Source: JACCZX01 sp963807155 (GTDB lineage Bacteria > Pseudomonadota > Gammaproteobacteria > Burkholderiales > Burkholderiaceae_F). Taken from it: 64,000 nt of DNA. The notes beneath the pieces are model-generated. The model was not told the DNA's origin and ran no database searches. It saw only the letters and a program-made list of their open reading frames with translations. A program made the translations under genes and the position numbers. Positions within the stretch are counted from its first letter, which is position 1; the number at the start of each line of letters is the position of its first letter. The stretch spans positions 434,001 to 498,000 of the forward strand of contig CAWEAZ010000031.1 in NCBI GenBank assembly GCA_963807155.1, in the 5' to 3' direction. Shown piece after piece: positions 45,253-54,381 of the stretch.

Positions 45253-45851
45253 TGCGTTTCCGGTTGTGGCTCGTGGCGGGCCGACTGACTGGTTTGAAAA
45301 CTGAACACACGTAGCGGCAGTGAAGAACTCTTGTCGAACTCAGAGCCCGCCTTGATGCCGATTTCCGCGACATTGCGCGCGTTCTTCGCGCGGTCATACG
45401 TCGCGTACATCGCGCCCAACGCGAAGTTGCGGCCCGAGCCGATACCCCAAAAACGATCGAAACTGAAGACTTCACGGTACGAGTACACGCCATAGATTCC
45501 CGAAGGATTTGCAATCAAGGCAGTGATCTGCGACGACTCGTACGGATCCGAATCGTCTTCCTTCGGATTCAGAAAAAACCTGTCCTTCAAGATCACGTGC
45601 AGGCGCTGAAAGGTGCTGAACACCTGCTCGCGGCTGTAGAGCTTGCACTCGTCGGCCAGGTGCCGCATCGCTTCGGCCAACACAACAAAGTGTGCGGTGC
45701 TGCCGGCGAGACCGATATACGAATCGCCGATCGAAAAGATCTTCTCGTTGACTTCGTAACCGTGCGGCAGGCGCGTTTCTCCGAACGTCACCAGCGCATC
45801 CGAAGCAATTGCAATCTCATCGTTTTTCTTGACAACAACGATAGTCGTCAT
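45249..45851 (-). CDS. Proteasome-like (HslV-type) Ntn-hydrolase, probable betaproteobacterial proteasome homologue
   Basis: 200 residues. After removal of Met1 the protein would start with Thr (MTTIVVV), the N-terminal nucleophile of proteasomal peptidases; Asp18 (mature Asp17) and Lys37 provide the usual partners, and GIGSGRNFALGAMYAT matches the SG-rich substrate loop of the fold. The body (LPHGYEVNEKIFSIGDSYIG, ITALIANPSGIYGVYSYREV) is unlike HslV and Anbu and fits the group called BPH that is known from betaproteobacteria. There is no ATPase partner next to it. It overlaps lpdA by 4 bases and is 4 bases after aceF. Confidence 0.8.
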   Translation of the reverse strand: MTTIVVVKKNDEIAIASDALVTFGETRLPHGYEVNEKIFSIGDSYIGLAGSTAHFVVLAEAMRHLADECKLYSREQVFSTFQRLHVILKDRFFLNPKEDDSDPYESSQITALIANPSGIYGVYSYREVFSFDRFWGIGSGRNFALGAMYATYDRAKNARNVAEIGIKAGSEFDKSSSLPLRVFSFQTSQSARHEPQPETQ

Positions 45852-45855
45852 CGCT

Positions 45856-47540
45856 TCACAAGAGCACGCGGCGAAAGTCTGCGAGTACTTGCCCCAGATA
45901 CGCGTTGAAGCGCGCGGCGCCGGCGCCGTCGACGACTCGGTGATCCCACGACAAAGACAACGGCAGGATCAGGCGCGGCGCGAACTGCTTGCCGTCCCAC
46001 ACCGGGCGCATTTGCGAGCGGCATACGCCAAGGATCGCGACCTCGGGTGCATTGATGATCGGCGTGAAATAGGTGCCACCGATGCCGCCCAGCGATGAGA
46101 TCGAGAACGTACCCCCCTGCATGTCAGTCGGGCTGAGCTTGCCGTCGCGTGCCTTCGCCGCGAGCGCACCGGTTTCCTGTGCGATATCGATCACCCCTTT
46201 CTTGTCGGCGTCCTTGATCACCGGCACAACCAAGCCGTTCGGCGTGTCGGCAGCAAACCCGATATGGAAGTACTCCTTCAAGATCACCGCATCTCCGGTT
46301 TCGGCGTCGATCGAGGAGTTGAATTCCGGAAATTTTTTCAGCGCGGCGACGCACGCCTTGATCAGGAACGCGAGCATCGTCAGCTTGAGGCCGCTCTTCT
46401 CGTTCTCCTTGTTCAGTTGCACCCGGAAAGCTTCGAGCTCGGTGATGTCGGCGTCGTCGTGATTGGTGACATGCGGAATCGTCACCCAGTTGCGCGTCAG
46501 CGCCGGGCCCGAGATTCGGCGGATGCGCGACATTTCAACGCGCTTGATCGGTCCGAATTTTGCGAAGTCGACTTGCGGCCACGCGGGCAAATGCGAGGCC
46601 ACGCCGGTCGACGGAGCGGCCGCACTACTCGTCGACCTCACTCCGCTCGCCATCACACCTTTCACGTGCGAGCGCACGTCGTCTTCCGTGATGCGTCCCT
46701 TCGGACCGCTGCCTCGCACCGCCGTGAGCTCCACGCCGAGCTCGCGCGCGAACTTGCGCACCGACGGCGACGCGTGCGGCTTCGCGCCGGGTGCGGGGCC
46801 GAGATCGAGCGGCTCGGGGCGAGCTCCCATCTCGGTCGCAAACGCGTGTGAGCGTGTTGCCGTTTCTACCGCTTTCGGCTCGGGCGCTGCTGCGGTCGAG
46901 GGCGCCACGGGCGCCGTCGACGGTTGCGCCGACTTCGGCGCGGCAGCGCCAGTTGTTCCTGTTAGCGTCGCCAGCGGCGTGCCCTTGGATACCTTGTCGC
47001 CAAGCTTGATCTTCAGCTCTTTGATCACTCCCGCGTGCGACGACGGAATTTCCATCGACGCTTTATCGCTTTCCACCGTTATCAGCGATTGATCTTTCGC
47101 TACGGCATCGCCAGGCTTGACCAAGAGCTCGATGACTTCGACATCCTTGAAGTCACCGATGTCGGGAACGGTGATCTCAATTCCCTCTGTCGAAGGTTGG
47201 CTGGTCGGCGCCGGCACTGCCGCAGGCGGCTGCGCTAGCGGGCGGAGAACTAGCGGCCGGTGCCGGTGCTGCAGCCTTTGCAGCGGGAGCGGACTTGCGC
47301 TTCGCTGTCGATCATCAGCAGCGGCGAGTCTTTGGATACCTTGTCGCCCAGTTTCACCATCAGCTGTCTGACAATGCCGGCGGCCGACGACGGAATCTCC
47401 ATCGACGCCTTGTCGCTTTCGACCGTGATCAGCGACTGGTCCTTCGCAATCGCATCACCGGGCTTTACCAGCAGCTCGATGACCTCGACGTCCTTGAAGT
47501 CACCGATATCGGGAACCTTCACTTCGACTTGTTGTGCCAT
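45856..47540 (-). CDS. aceF: Pyruvate dehydrogenase E2, dihydrolipoyl acetyltransferase, with one frameshift
   Basis: About 555 residues. Two lipoyl domains (47540-47315 and about 47190-46970), each with DKASMEIP, are linked by Ala/Pro-rich stretches. A peripheral-subunit-binding domain (ASPSVRKFARELGVELTAVR and GSGPKGRITEDDV) follows, then the catalytic domain ending with the active-site DHRVVDGAGAARF. The first lipoyl domain is in a different frame from the rest, joining near 47235 in the linker. Transfers acetyl groups from E1 to CoA. Confidence 0.93.
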
Positions 47541-47549
47541 CGCTCGGCT

Positions 47550-50249
47550 CTACACCGTGACTGGATTGGGCTTATTCGCATCGATGCCGTATTTCTTGAT
47601 TGCTTCGGCAACTTTTGACGCCGGCACTGTGCCTTCATCGGCCAGCGCCCGCAGCGCCGCGATGGTGACATAGCGCCGATCGACTTCGAAAAACTCGCGC
47701 AACTTGGCGCGCGTGTCGGAGCGCCCGAACCCGTCGGTGCCCAACACGCGATAGTCGCGGCCGCGCGGAATGTAAGCACGAATCTGGTCGGCAAACAGGC
47801 GCATGTAATCGCTGGTCGCAACAATCGGCCCGGCACTTTTTTCGAGCTCTTGTGTTACGTAAGGCTTACGTGGCTTGTCGTTCGGATGCAGCAGATTCGA
47901 GCGCTCGGCATCGATGCCATCGCGGCGCAGTTCGGTAAAGCTGGTCACGCTCCACACATCGCCCGCAACGCCCCAGTCCTTTTCGAGCATGTCGGCAGCA
48001 GCGATCGCTTCGCGCAAGATCGTGCCACTTCCTAGCAGCTGCACGCGCGGAATCGATTTCCCCGTTCCGCTTCCGGCCGGGCCCTCGCGCAGCCGGTACA
48101 TCCCTTTCAGAATTCCGTCTTCCTGGCCTTTCTTCAGCCCCGGCTGCGGGTAGTTCTCGTTCATCAGCGTGATGTAGTACCAGACGTTTTCCTGGTTCTC
48201 CACCATGCGTTTCAACCCGTGCTGAATGATGACCGCGACTTCGTGCGCAAACGTCGGGTCATAGCTGACGCAATTGGGAATCGTCGAGCTCATCAAGTGC
48301 GAATGGCCATCTTGATGCTGCAGTCCCTCCCCGTTCAATGTCGTGCGTCCTGCCGTTGCGCCGAGCAGAAATCCGCGCGCCTGCATGTCGCCCGCGGCCC
48401 ACGCCAGGTCGCCGATGCGCTGGAAGCCGAACATCGAATAGAAGATGTAGAACGGAATCATGATGCGGTTGTTCGTCGAATATGACGTCGCACCCGCAAT
48501 CCACGAACTCATCGCACCCGCTTCGTTGATGCCTTCCTCGAGAATCTGACCCTTCTTGTCTTCGCGGTAGTACATCACCTGGTCTTTGTCGACCGGCTCG
48601 TACAGCTGCCCCTGCGACGAGTAGATGCCGAGCTGGCGAAACATGCCTTCCATGCCGAAGGTGCGCGCTTCATCGGGGATGATCGGCACGACGCGCGGTC
48701 CGACGTTCTTGTCGCGCACCAGCTGCGTCAGCGAGCGCACGAACGCCTGCGTCGTCGAAATCTCTCGGCCTTCGGAGGTGGGCTCAAGCACCGCCTGAAA
48801 CGTGTCGAGCCCGGGCGCCGCGATCTTTTCGTCGGCGGTACGGCGGCGCTGCGGCACGAATCCGCCGAGGGCACGCCGGCGCTCCAGCAGGTACTTCATC
48901 TCCGCTGAATCGGCCGCCGGCTTGTAGAACGGCACCTGCTCGAGTCTGTCATCGGGAACCGGGATCGCGAATCGATCGCGGAATTCACGGATGGCCGCGT
49001 CGTCGAGCTTTTTCAATTGATGCGTCGGATTCTTGCCTTCTCCGACCTTGCCCATGCCGTAACCCTTGACGGTCTTCGCAAGAATGACCGTCGGCTGGCC
49101 GGTGTGCTTGGTGGCTGCTGCGTACGCCGCGTAGATCTTGTGCGGATCGTGACCACCGCGGTTGAGCCGCCAGATGTCGTCGTCGCTCATGCGCGACACC
49201 ATTTCGAGCAGCTTCGGATGCTTGCCGAAAAAATGCTTGCGCACGAACGCGCCGTCGTTGGCCTTGAAGTTTTGGTACTCGCCGTCGACGGTTTCTTCCA
49301 TCACGCGCAGCAAGTGGCCTTCGTGATCGCGAGCAAGCAGCGGATCCCAGTACGAACCCCAAATGACCTTCAGCACATTCCAACCGGCGCCGCGAAAAGT
49401 GCCTTCGAGCTCCTGAATGATCTTGCCGTTGCCGCGCACCGGACCGTCGAGCCTCTGCAGGTTGCAGTTGACGACAAAAATCAGGTTGTCGAGTTTTTCA
49501 CGAGCGGCGAGACCGATCGCACCCAGCGACTCGGGCTCGTCCATTTCGCCGTCACCGCAGAACACCCATACCTTGCGTCCCTCGGTGTTCGCGATACCGC
49601 GCGCGTGCAGATACTTCAGAAAGCGCGCCTGATAGATCCCTTGGATCGGGCCAAGGCCCATCGACACCGTCGGAAACTGCCAAAACTCCGGCATCAGCTT
49701 CGGGTGCGGATACGACGTCACTCCCTTGCCGTCGACGTCGCGCCTGAAGTTGATGAGTTGCTCTTCGGTCAAGCGCCCTTCGAGAAAAGCGCGCGCGTAA
49801 ACGCCGGCAGAACAGTGACCCTGGAAATAAATCAGGTCGCCGCCAAAATCACCGGCCGGTCCACGCCAGAAATGGTCGAATCCCACTTCCATCAGCGTGC
49901 TCGATGACGCATAGCTGGCGATGTGTCCACCCAACTCTCCCTCGCCGCGATTTGCACGCACGACGATCGCCATTGCATTCCAGCGGTTGTAGGCCCGAAT
50001 GCGCTGTTCAATTGAGGCGTCGCCAGGCGAATGCTCTTCAAGATGCGGCGGGATGGTGTTGATGTACGCGGTGTTGGCCGAATACGGAAGATGAGTTCCG
50101 GAGCGGCGCGCTTTATCGATCAGCGCTTCAAGCAGAAAGTGCGCGCGTTCCGGGCCTTCGCGCTCGATTACCGTTTCAAGTGCGTCGAGCCACTCTGCGG
50201 TTTCGAGCGTATCGGGGTCGTTGGCCGCTTGTTGGAAAAGTGCGGACAT
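47550..50249 (-). CDS. aceE: Pyruvate dehydrogenase E1 component, homodimeric type
   Basis: 899 residues, the length of the one-chain E1 of gammaproteobacteria and betaproteobacteria. Key features are NTIPPHLEEHSPGDASIEQR-like substrate segment near residue 64, GHIASYASSSTLMEVGFDHF, thiamin diphosphate motif CGDGEMDEPESLGAIGLAAR, and GRTTLNGEGLQHQDGHSHLM in the second domain. It decarboxylates pyruvate. The start ATG has CGATAGGAGACTGT upstream. It heads the aceE-aceF-peptidase-lpdA operon and lies 9 bases before aceF. An operator-like palindrome lies 66 bases upstream. Confidence 0.97.
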   Translation of the reverse strand: MSALFQQAANDPDTLETAEWLDALETVIEREGPERAHFLLEALIDKARRSGTHLPYSANTAYINTIPPHLEEHSPGDASIEQRIRAYNRWNAMAIVVRANRGEGELGGHIASYASSSTLMEVGFDHFWRGPAGDFGGDLIYFQGHCSAGVYARAFLEGRLTEEQLINFRRDVDGKGVTSYPHPKLMPEFWQFPTVSMGLGPIQGIYQARFLKYLHARGIANTEGRKVWVFCGDGEMDEPESLGAIGLAAREKLDNLIFVVNCNLQRLDGPVRGNGKIIQELEGTFRGAGWNVLKVIWGSYWDPLLARDHEGHLLRVMEETVDGEYQNFKANDGAFVRKHFFGKHPKLLEMVSRMSDDDIWRLNRGGHDPHKIYAAYAAATKHTGQPTVILAKTVKGYGMGKVGEGKNPTHQLKKLDDAAIREFRDRFAIPVPDDRLEQVPFYKPAADSAEMKYLLERRRALGGFVPQRRRTADEKIAAPGLDTFQAVLEPTSEGREISTTQAFVRSLTQLVRDKNVGPRVVPIIPDEARTFGMEGMFRQLGIYSSQGQLYEPVDKDQVMYYREDKKGQILEEGINEAGAMSSWIAGATSYSTNNRIMIPFYIFYSMFGFQRIGDLAWAAGDMQARGFLLGATAGRTTLNGEGLQHQDGHSHLMSSTIPNCVSYDPTFAHEVAVIIQHGLKRMVENQENVWYYITLMNENYPQPGLKKGQEDGILKGMYRLREGPAGSGTGKSIPRVQLLGSGTILREAIAAADMLEKDWGVAGDVWSVTSFTELRRDGIDAERSNLLHPNDKPRKPYVTQELEKSAGPIVATSDYMRLFADQIRAYIPRGRDYRVLGTDGFGRSDTRAKLREFFEVDRRYVTIAALRALADEGTVPASKVAEAIKKYGIDANKPNPVTV

Positions 50250-50315
50250 ACAGTCTCCTATCGTTTTGCCGCGACGATACCAGCCCTCAGCCCATTTTCA
50301 AATAGCGGCATTCGT

Positions 50316-50330
50316 TTTCGTAATACGAAA
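50316..50330. promoter_or_regulatory. Perfect inverted repeat in the aceE / histidine kinase divergent region
   Basis: TTTCGTA-A-TACGAAA is a perfect 7+1+7 palindrome, typical of a dimeric repressor site. It lies 67 bases upstream of the aceE start and about 105 bases upstream of the kinase ATG. It does not match the known PdhR site. The protein that binds is unknown. Confidence 0.5.
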
Positions 50331-50435
50331 CGTGAGGCGCTGAAAAAGGAGAGGGTCGCGAATGCACTGGCGCTGTCCATAATAGGCTCGCTTAGCAGGC
50401 TTCCCGCTGCATCGTCATTGAATGAACGAGCGCTG

Positions 50436-52811
50436 ATGCGTGCCCGCTCCACCCCGCCGACTGACTCCGTGCTGCTCGCGTTCGATCCGCTGGCGCGCGC
50501 CAAGGAGAGTCGTTTCAATCTCAGCCGCTACGCGCACTTGTTGGCGATCCTGGTGCTCGCGATTTCGATCGCCGGGCTGGCTTATCTGTTGATCAACGAG
50601 GACCGCGCGTTGCAGCGCGACGCGCTGACGCGTGACGTCGACACGGTGGCGCAGTCGTTGTCACTCAGGTTGCAAACGGTGACCGAGGCCACGACGAGTA
50701 TCGGACTCGAAATCGGCGATGCGAAGTACAACGCGGACCGATTTGCGTCGACGGGCCGCGAGTTGATGATGTCCAAACCGGAACTGCTGCATCTGGCGTA
50801 CGTAGACAGCAAGAATCGCGTTCGATGGTCGGTGCAATCGCCGAGTCCGCTGGCAGATTGGGCGCGCCCCGCTACCTCCGAGATCGGTGCTGAAGTCACA
50901 CGATCGGTGATCAAGCAGGCACGCGAAACGCATTCGACTTTTTTTTCGCCGCCGTACGAAGACGAGTCGCGACCAAGCTCGGACAACGGCAGCCCGTTCA
51001 CCGATCTGGTCGCCCCGGTTTTTAGCGATGACCGTTACGTAGGCGCGGTGCTGGCTCGCGTTTCACTGCCGGAGCTGCTGCGACAAACCGTTAAGCCCGA
51101 GTTGGGCCAGCGTTATCGCATTGCGTTACGCGATGATGACGGCACCATACTCGCCGCATCGACCAGCGGTGAAGTGCCGGCCGATGAGCCACGCTATGCC
51201 GTGCGCGCGCCGCTGCTGTCGGACGGCATCATGGTGCAGGCATCGCCGTTCAGACAACGCTCACCCGTGCTGGGCAACGCACTCTCATGGTTGGTTGTCG
51301 GGCTGACGTTGATCGTGATGGCCACGCTGGTCGCGCTCGCGCGGCGCGATGTCAAGCAGGCGCACGTCGAACGCGTGCTGCGCACCGAGACCGCATTTCG
51401 CCGTTCGATGGAAGACTCGCTCGCCACTGGCATGGGCGTAATCGACCGCACCGGTGTGCTGCGGCATGTAAACCAGGCGTTCGTCCAGATGACGGGCTGG
51501 TCTACCGACGAACTGATCGGCAAGTCACCGCCGTTTCCGTACTGGCCGCACGACCGACGCGCTGAGTACCAATCCAAGCTTGCGATCGTCTTGGCGGGCA
51601 AGGCTCCTGCGAGCGGATTCGAACTGAAAGTTCTGCGTCGCGACGGCACGCTGTTCGACGCGCGCTTGTACTTCTCGGCGTTGTTGACCGACGACGGCGA
51701 ACAGCTCGGGTGGATGTCCGCGATGGCAGACATCACCGAACCGAACCGCATTAGCGAACAACTGGCCGCGGCGCACGAGCGGTTCACCACGGTGCTCGAA
51801 TCCCTTGACGCCGCCGTGTCGGTGGTCGCGGACGATCGCGGCGACGAACTGCTGTTTGCAAACCGCAGCTATCGCGACCTCTATGGCTCAACTCCCGCCG
51901 GCCACCGCCGATTGCGGGCGTCGCTTTCACAAAACGCGGTCGCCGGCGAAGCTTTCGACGCCGAGGTCTCGCGCTGGTTCGACGTGCGCACACGCAATGT
52001 GCGATGGGTCGACGGTCGCGATGTGCGGCTGCAGATCGCAACCGACATCACGGAGCGCAAGGCGACAGAAAACATGGTGCGGCAGCAACAGGAAAAAGTG
52101 GAGTTGACGTCGCGCCTGATGACGATGGGAGAAATGGCGTCATCGCTGGCCCACGAGCTGAATCAGCCGTTAACAGCGATCACGAACTACAGCCTCGGCG
52201 CCGTGACGCGGATGAAGGACGGTGGCATGTCGAACGACGAGTTGCTGCCCGCGCTGGAAAAGACCGCGGGACAGGCGCAGCGGGCCGGCAACATCATCCG
52301 GCGAATTCGCGAATTTGTGAAGCGCTCCGAGCCACGTCGTCGCCCGACAGAGGTTGCGCGCATTGTTGAAGACGCAATCGGCTTCGCCGATATCGAAGCG
52401 GCGAAAAAAGGCATCACGATTCATACCGACGTGCAAGCGGGCCTTCCGCCTCTGGACGTCGATCCGATCTTGATCGAACAGCTGCTGCTGAATCTGTTGA
52501 AGAACGCTGTCGATGCGATGGATCAGGCCGCACTGCGCAAGATCGACCTGGTGGTTCGGCGGCAAGACGATATGGCCGAGTTCTCAGTGATCGATCGCGG
52601 ATCCGGCGTTTCGGAACTGCAGCGCGCGAATCTGTTCCAACCGTTTTTCAGCACGAAATCCGAAGGAATGGGAATGGGACTCAATATTTGCCGCTCGATC
52701 GTCGAGTTTCATCATGGGCGGCTGAACGTCGAGCGCAACCCCGAGGGCGGCGCGATCTTCACTTTCACACTGCCGCTGGCATCGACTGAAGTCAGAGAGG
52801 ACGTCGAGTGA
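50436..52811 (+). CDS. Membrane PAS histidine kinase
   Basis: 791 residues from ATG 50436. A first membrane helix (about 35-54), an extracytoplasmic sensor region (56-275), a second helix (about 283-302), then PAS domain(s) (about 320-530, TGVLRHVNQAFVQMTGWSTD and GWMSAMADIT), HisKA with SSLAHELNQPLTAITNY (His near 573) and an ATPase domain with LLLNLLKNAVDAM, IDRGSGVSE and TKSEGMGMGLNI. The DctB-like layout and FixJ-type partner suggest sensing of carboxylates or redox state; this is inference. The stop overlaps the response regulator start. Confidence 0.93.
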   Translation: MRARSTPPTDSVLLAFDPLARAKESRFNLSRYAHLLAILVLAISIAGLAYLLINEDRALQRDALTRDVDTVAQSLSLRLQTVTEATTSIGLEIGDAKYNADRFASTGRELMMSKPELLHLAYVDSKNRVRWSVQSPSPLADWARPATSEIGAEVTRSVIKQARETHSTFFSPPYEDESRPSSDNGSPFTDLVAPVFSDDRYVGAVLARVSLPELLRQTVKPELGQRYRIALRDDDGTILAASTSGEVPADEPRYAVRAPLLSDGIMVQASPFRQRSPVLGNALSWLVVGLTLIVMATLVALARRDVKQAHVERVLRTETAFRRSMEDSLATGMGVIDRTGVLRHVNQAFVQMTGWSTDELIGKSPPFPYWPHDRRAEYQSKLAIVLAGKAPASGFELKVLRRDGTLFDARLYFSALLTDDGEQLGWMSAMADITEPNRISEQLAAAHERFTTVLESLDAAVSVVADDRGDELLFANRSYRDLYGSTPAGHRRLRASLSQNAVAGEAFDAEVSRWFDVRTRNVRWVDGRDVRLQIATDITERKATENMVRQQQEKVELTSRLMTMGEMASSLAHELNQPLTAITNYSLGAVTRMKDGGMSNDELLPALEKTAGQAQRAGNIIRRIREFVKRSEPRRRPTEVARIVEDAIGFADIEAAKKGITIHTDVQAGLPPLDVDPILIEQLLLNLLKNAVDAMDQAALRKIDLVVRRQDDMAEFSVIDRGSGVSELQRANLFQPFFSTKSEGMGMGLNICRSIVEFHHGRLNVERNPEGGAIFTFTLPLASTEVREDVE

Positions 52812-53449
52812 ACGAACGAGTGGGCGAAAGCACGGAAACGATGGGCGTCGTGTACGTCGTCGATGACGACGACGCTGTACGCGATTCGGTGCAGTGGTTG
52901 CTCGAGGCGAGCCGTTATCGCGTGATTGGATTTACCAGCGCGGAAGAGTTTCTGGCGAAGCACGATCCTGCCGCGATCGCGGTGGCCATTTTCGACGTAC
53001 GCATGCCGGGAATGAGTGGGCTCGAGTTGCAGGAGCAACTGATCAATCGAAAGTCGAGATTGCCGATCATCTTCATCACTGGTCACGGAGACGTGCCGAT
53101 GGCGGTGTCAACGATGAAAAAGGGGGCGGTCGATTTCATCGAAAAGCCGTTCGATCAGGCAGCGTTGAAGGCGTTGGTCGAGCGCATGCTTGGCGAAGCA
53201 CGCGCGCATGCATCCGCGACCGAGCGGCAACGCTTGAGCGAAGCCTTGCTCGGCAAGCTCACCCCGCGCGAGCAACAGGTGCTGGAGCGCATCGTCGCCG
53301 GCCGCTTGAACAAGCAAATTGCCGATGACTTAGGCATCTCGATCAAGACCGTGGAAGCCCACCGCGCCAATATCATGGACAAGATGAATGCCAACACCGT
53401 TGCCGATTTGATGCGCACCGTACTGACGGGAGGTGCGCTGCGCCAGTAG
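52808..53449 (+). CDS. FixJ/NarL-type response regulator
   Basis: 213 residues from GTG 52808, which overlaps the kinase stop by 4 bases. The receiver domain (1-130) has the acidic pair in YVVDDDDAV, the phospho-acceptor Asp63 in IFDVRMPGMSG, and Lys in KGAVDFIEKPFDQ. The C-terminal LuxR-type HTH (145-205) has LTPREQQVLERIVAGRLNKQ and ISIKTVEAHRANIMDKM. It is the partner of the preceding kinase; targets are unknown. Confidence 0.95.
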   Translation: MNERVGESTETMGVVYVVDDDDAVRDSVQWLLEASRYRVIGFTSAEEFLAKHDPAAIAVAIFDVRMPGMSGLELQEQLINRKSRLPIIFITGHGDVPMAVSTMKKGAVDFIEKPFDQAALKALVERMLGEARAHASATERQRLSEALLGKLTPREQQVLERIVAGRLNKQIADDLGISIKTVEAHRANIMDKMNANTVADLMRTVLTGGALRQ

Positions 53450-53514
53450 GGATCGCACTGCGCGGGTAGCCCTCGTAAACTCGTCGGTTGCTCATAAAAC
53501 CAAGACGGACGGTC

Positions 53515-54381
53515 GTGACTGCTCGCATTATCGATGGCAAGGCGCTTGCGAGCGAGGTACGTAATGCGCTGGTGCCTCGCATAGAGCGTCTGATCGCTGA
53601 AGGTCAGCGGCCTGGTCTGGCCGTCATTCTCGTGGGCAACGATCCGGCCTCGGCTGTCTACGTGCGGAACAAAGGCCTCGCCTGCGAGCAGATCGGCATT
53701 CGCTCGACGATTGATCGGCTTGCGGCGGATACGACAGAGATCGCGTTGCTGGCACGCATTGGACAACTTAACGCTGATCCCGAAGTTCATGGCATTTTGG
53801 TGCAAACGCCGCTGCCGAATCACCTCGATTCGGCAAAGATCGTCGAGTCGATCGCTTTCGAGAAGGACGTCGATGGTCTGCACGCGATCAACGCGGGCTT
53901 GACGCTGATGGGAATGCCGTACTTTCGCTCATGTACGCCGTACGGCGTAATGAAGATGCTGCAGTCGATCAACGCGACGATCGAAGGCCGTCACGCAGTC
54001 GTGCTCGGACGCTCCAATATGGTCGGTAAACCGATGGCGATGCTGCTGCTGGCGGCCAATGCAACCGTCACGATCGCGCACAGCAAAACGCGCGATCTCG
54101 CTTCGCACACGCGCACGGCGGACATCCTGGTGGCCGCTGTGGGCAGACGCAATCTCGTGACTGCGGAGATGGTAAAGCCCGGCGCCGTGGTAATCGACGT
54201 CGGCACCAACCGTACGCCGGATGGCAAGCTCGCCGGCGACGTAGATTTCGACAACGTCAAACGGGTTGCCGGTTGGATTTCGCCCGTGCCCGGCGGCGTT
54301 GGACCAATGACAATTGCGATGCTTTTGACTAACACCGTAGAAGCGGCCGAACGCCGCGCCAATAACACACGGACTGAATGA
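53515..54381 (+). CDS. folD: Methylenetetrahydrofolate dehydrogenase/cyclohydrolase FolD
   Basis: 288 residues from GTG 53515; an upstream TTG is less likely. The catalytic lysine is in VYVRNKG, the signature is GILVQTPLPNHLD, and the NADP part ends in GWISPVPGGVGPMTIAMLL. It interconverts methylene-, methenyl- and formyl-tetrahydrofolate. The stop overlaps the prlC start by 4 bases. Confidence 0.96.
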   Translation: MTARIIDGKALASEVRNALVPRIERLIAEGQRPGLAVILVGNDPASAVYVRNKGLACEQIGIRSTIDRLAADTTEIALLARIGQLNADPEVHGILVQTPLPNHLDSAKIVESIAFEKDVDGLHAINAGLTLMGMPYFRSCTPYGVMKMLQSINATIEGRHAVVLGRSNMVGKPMAMLLLAANATVTIAHSKTRDLASHTRTADILVAAVGRRNLVTAEMVKPGAVVIDVGTNRTPDGKLAGDVDFDNVKRVAGWISPVPGGVGPMTIAMLLTNTVEAAERRANNTRTE

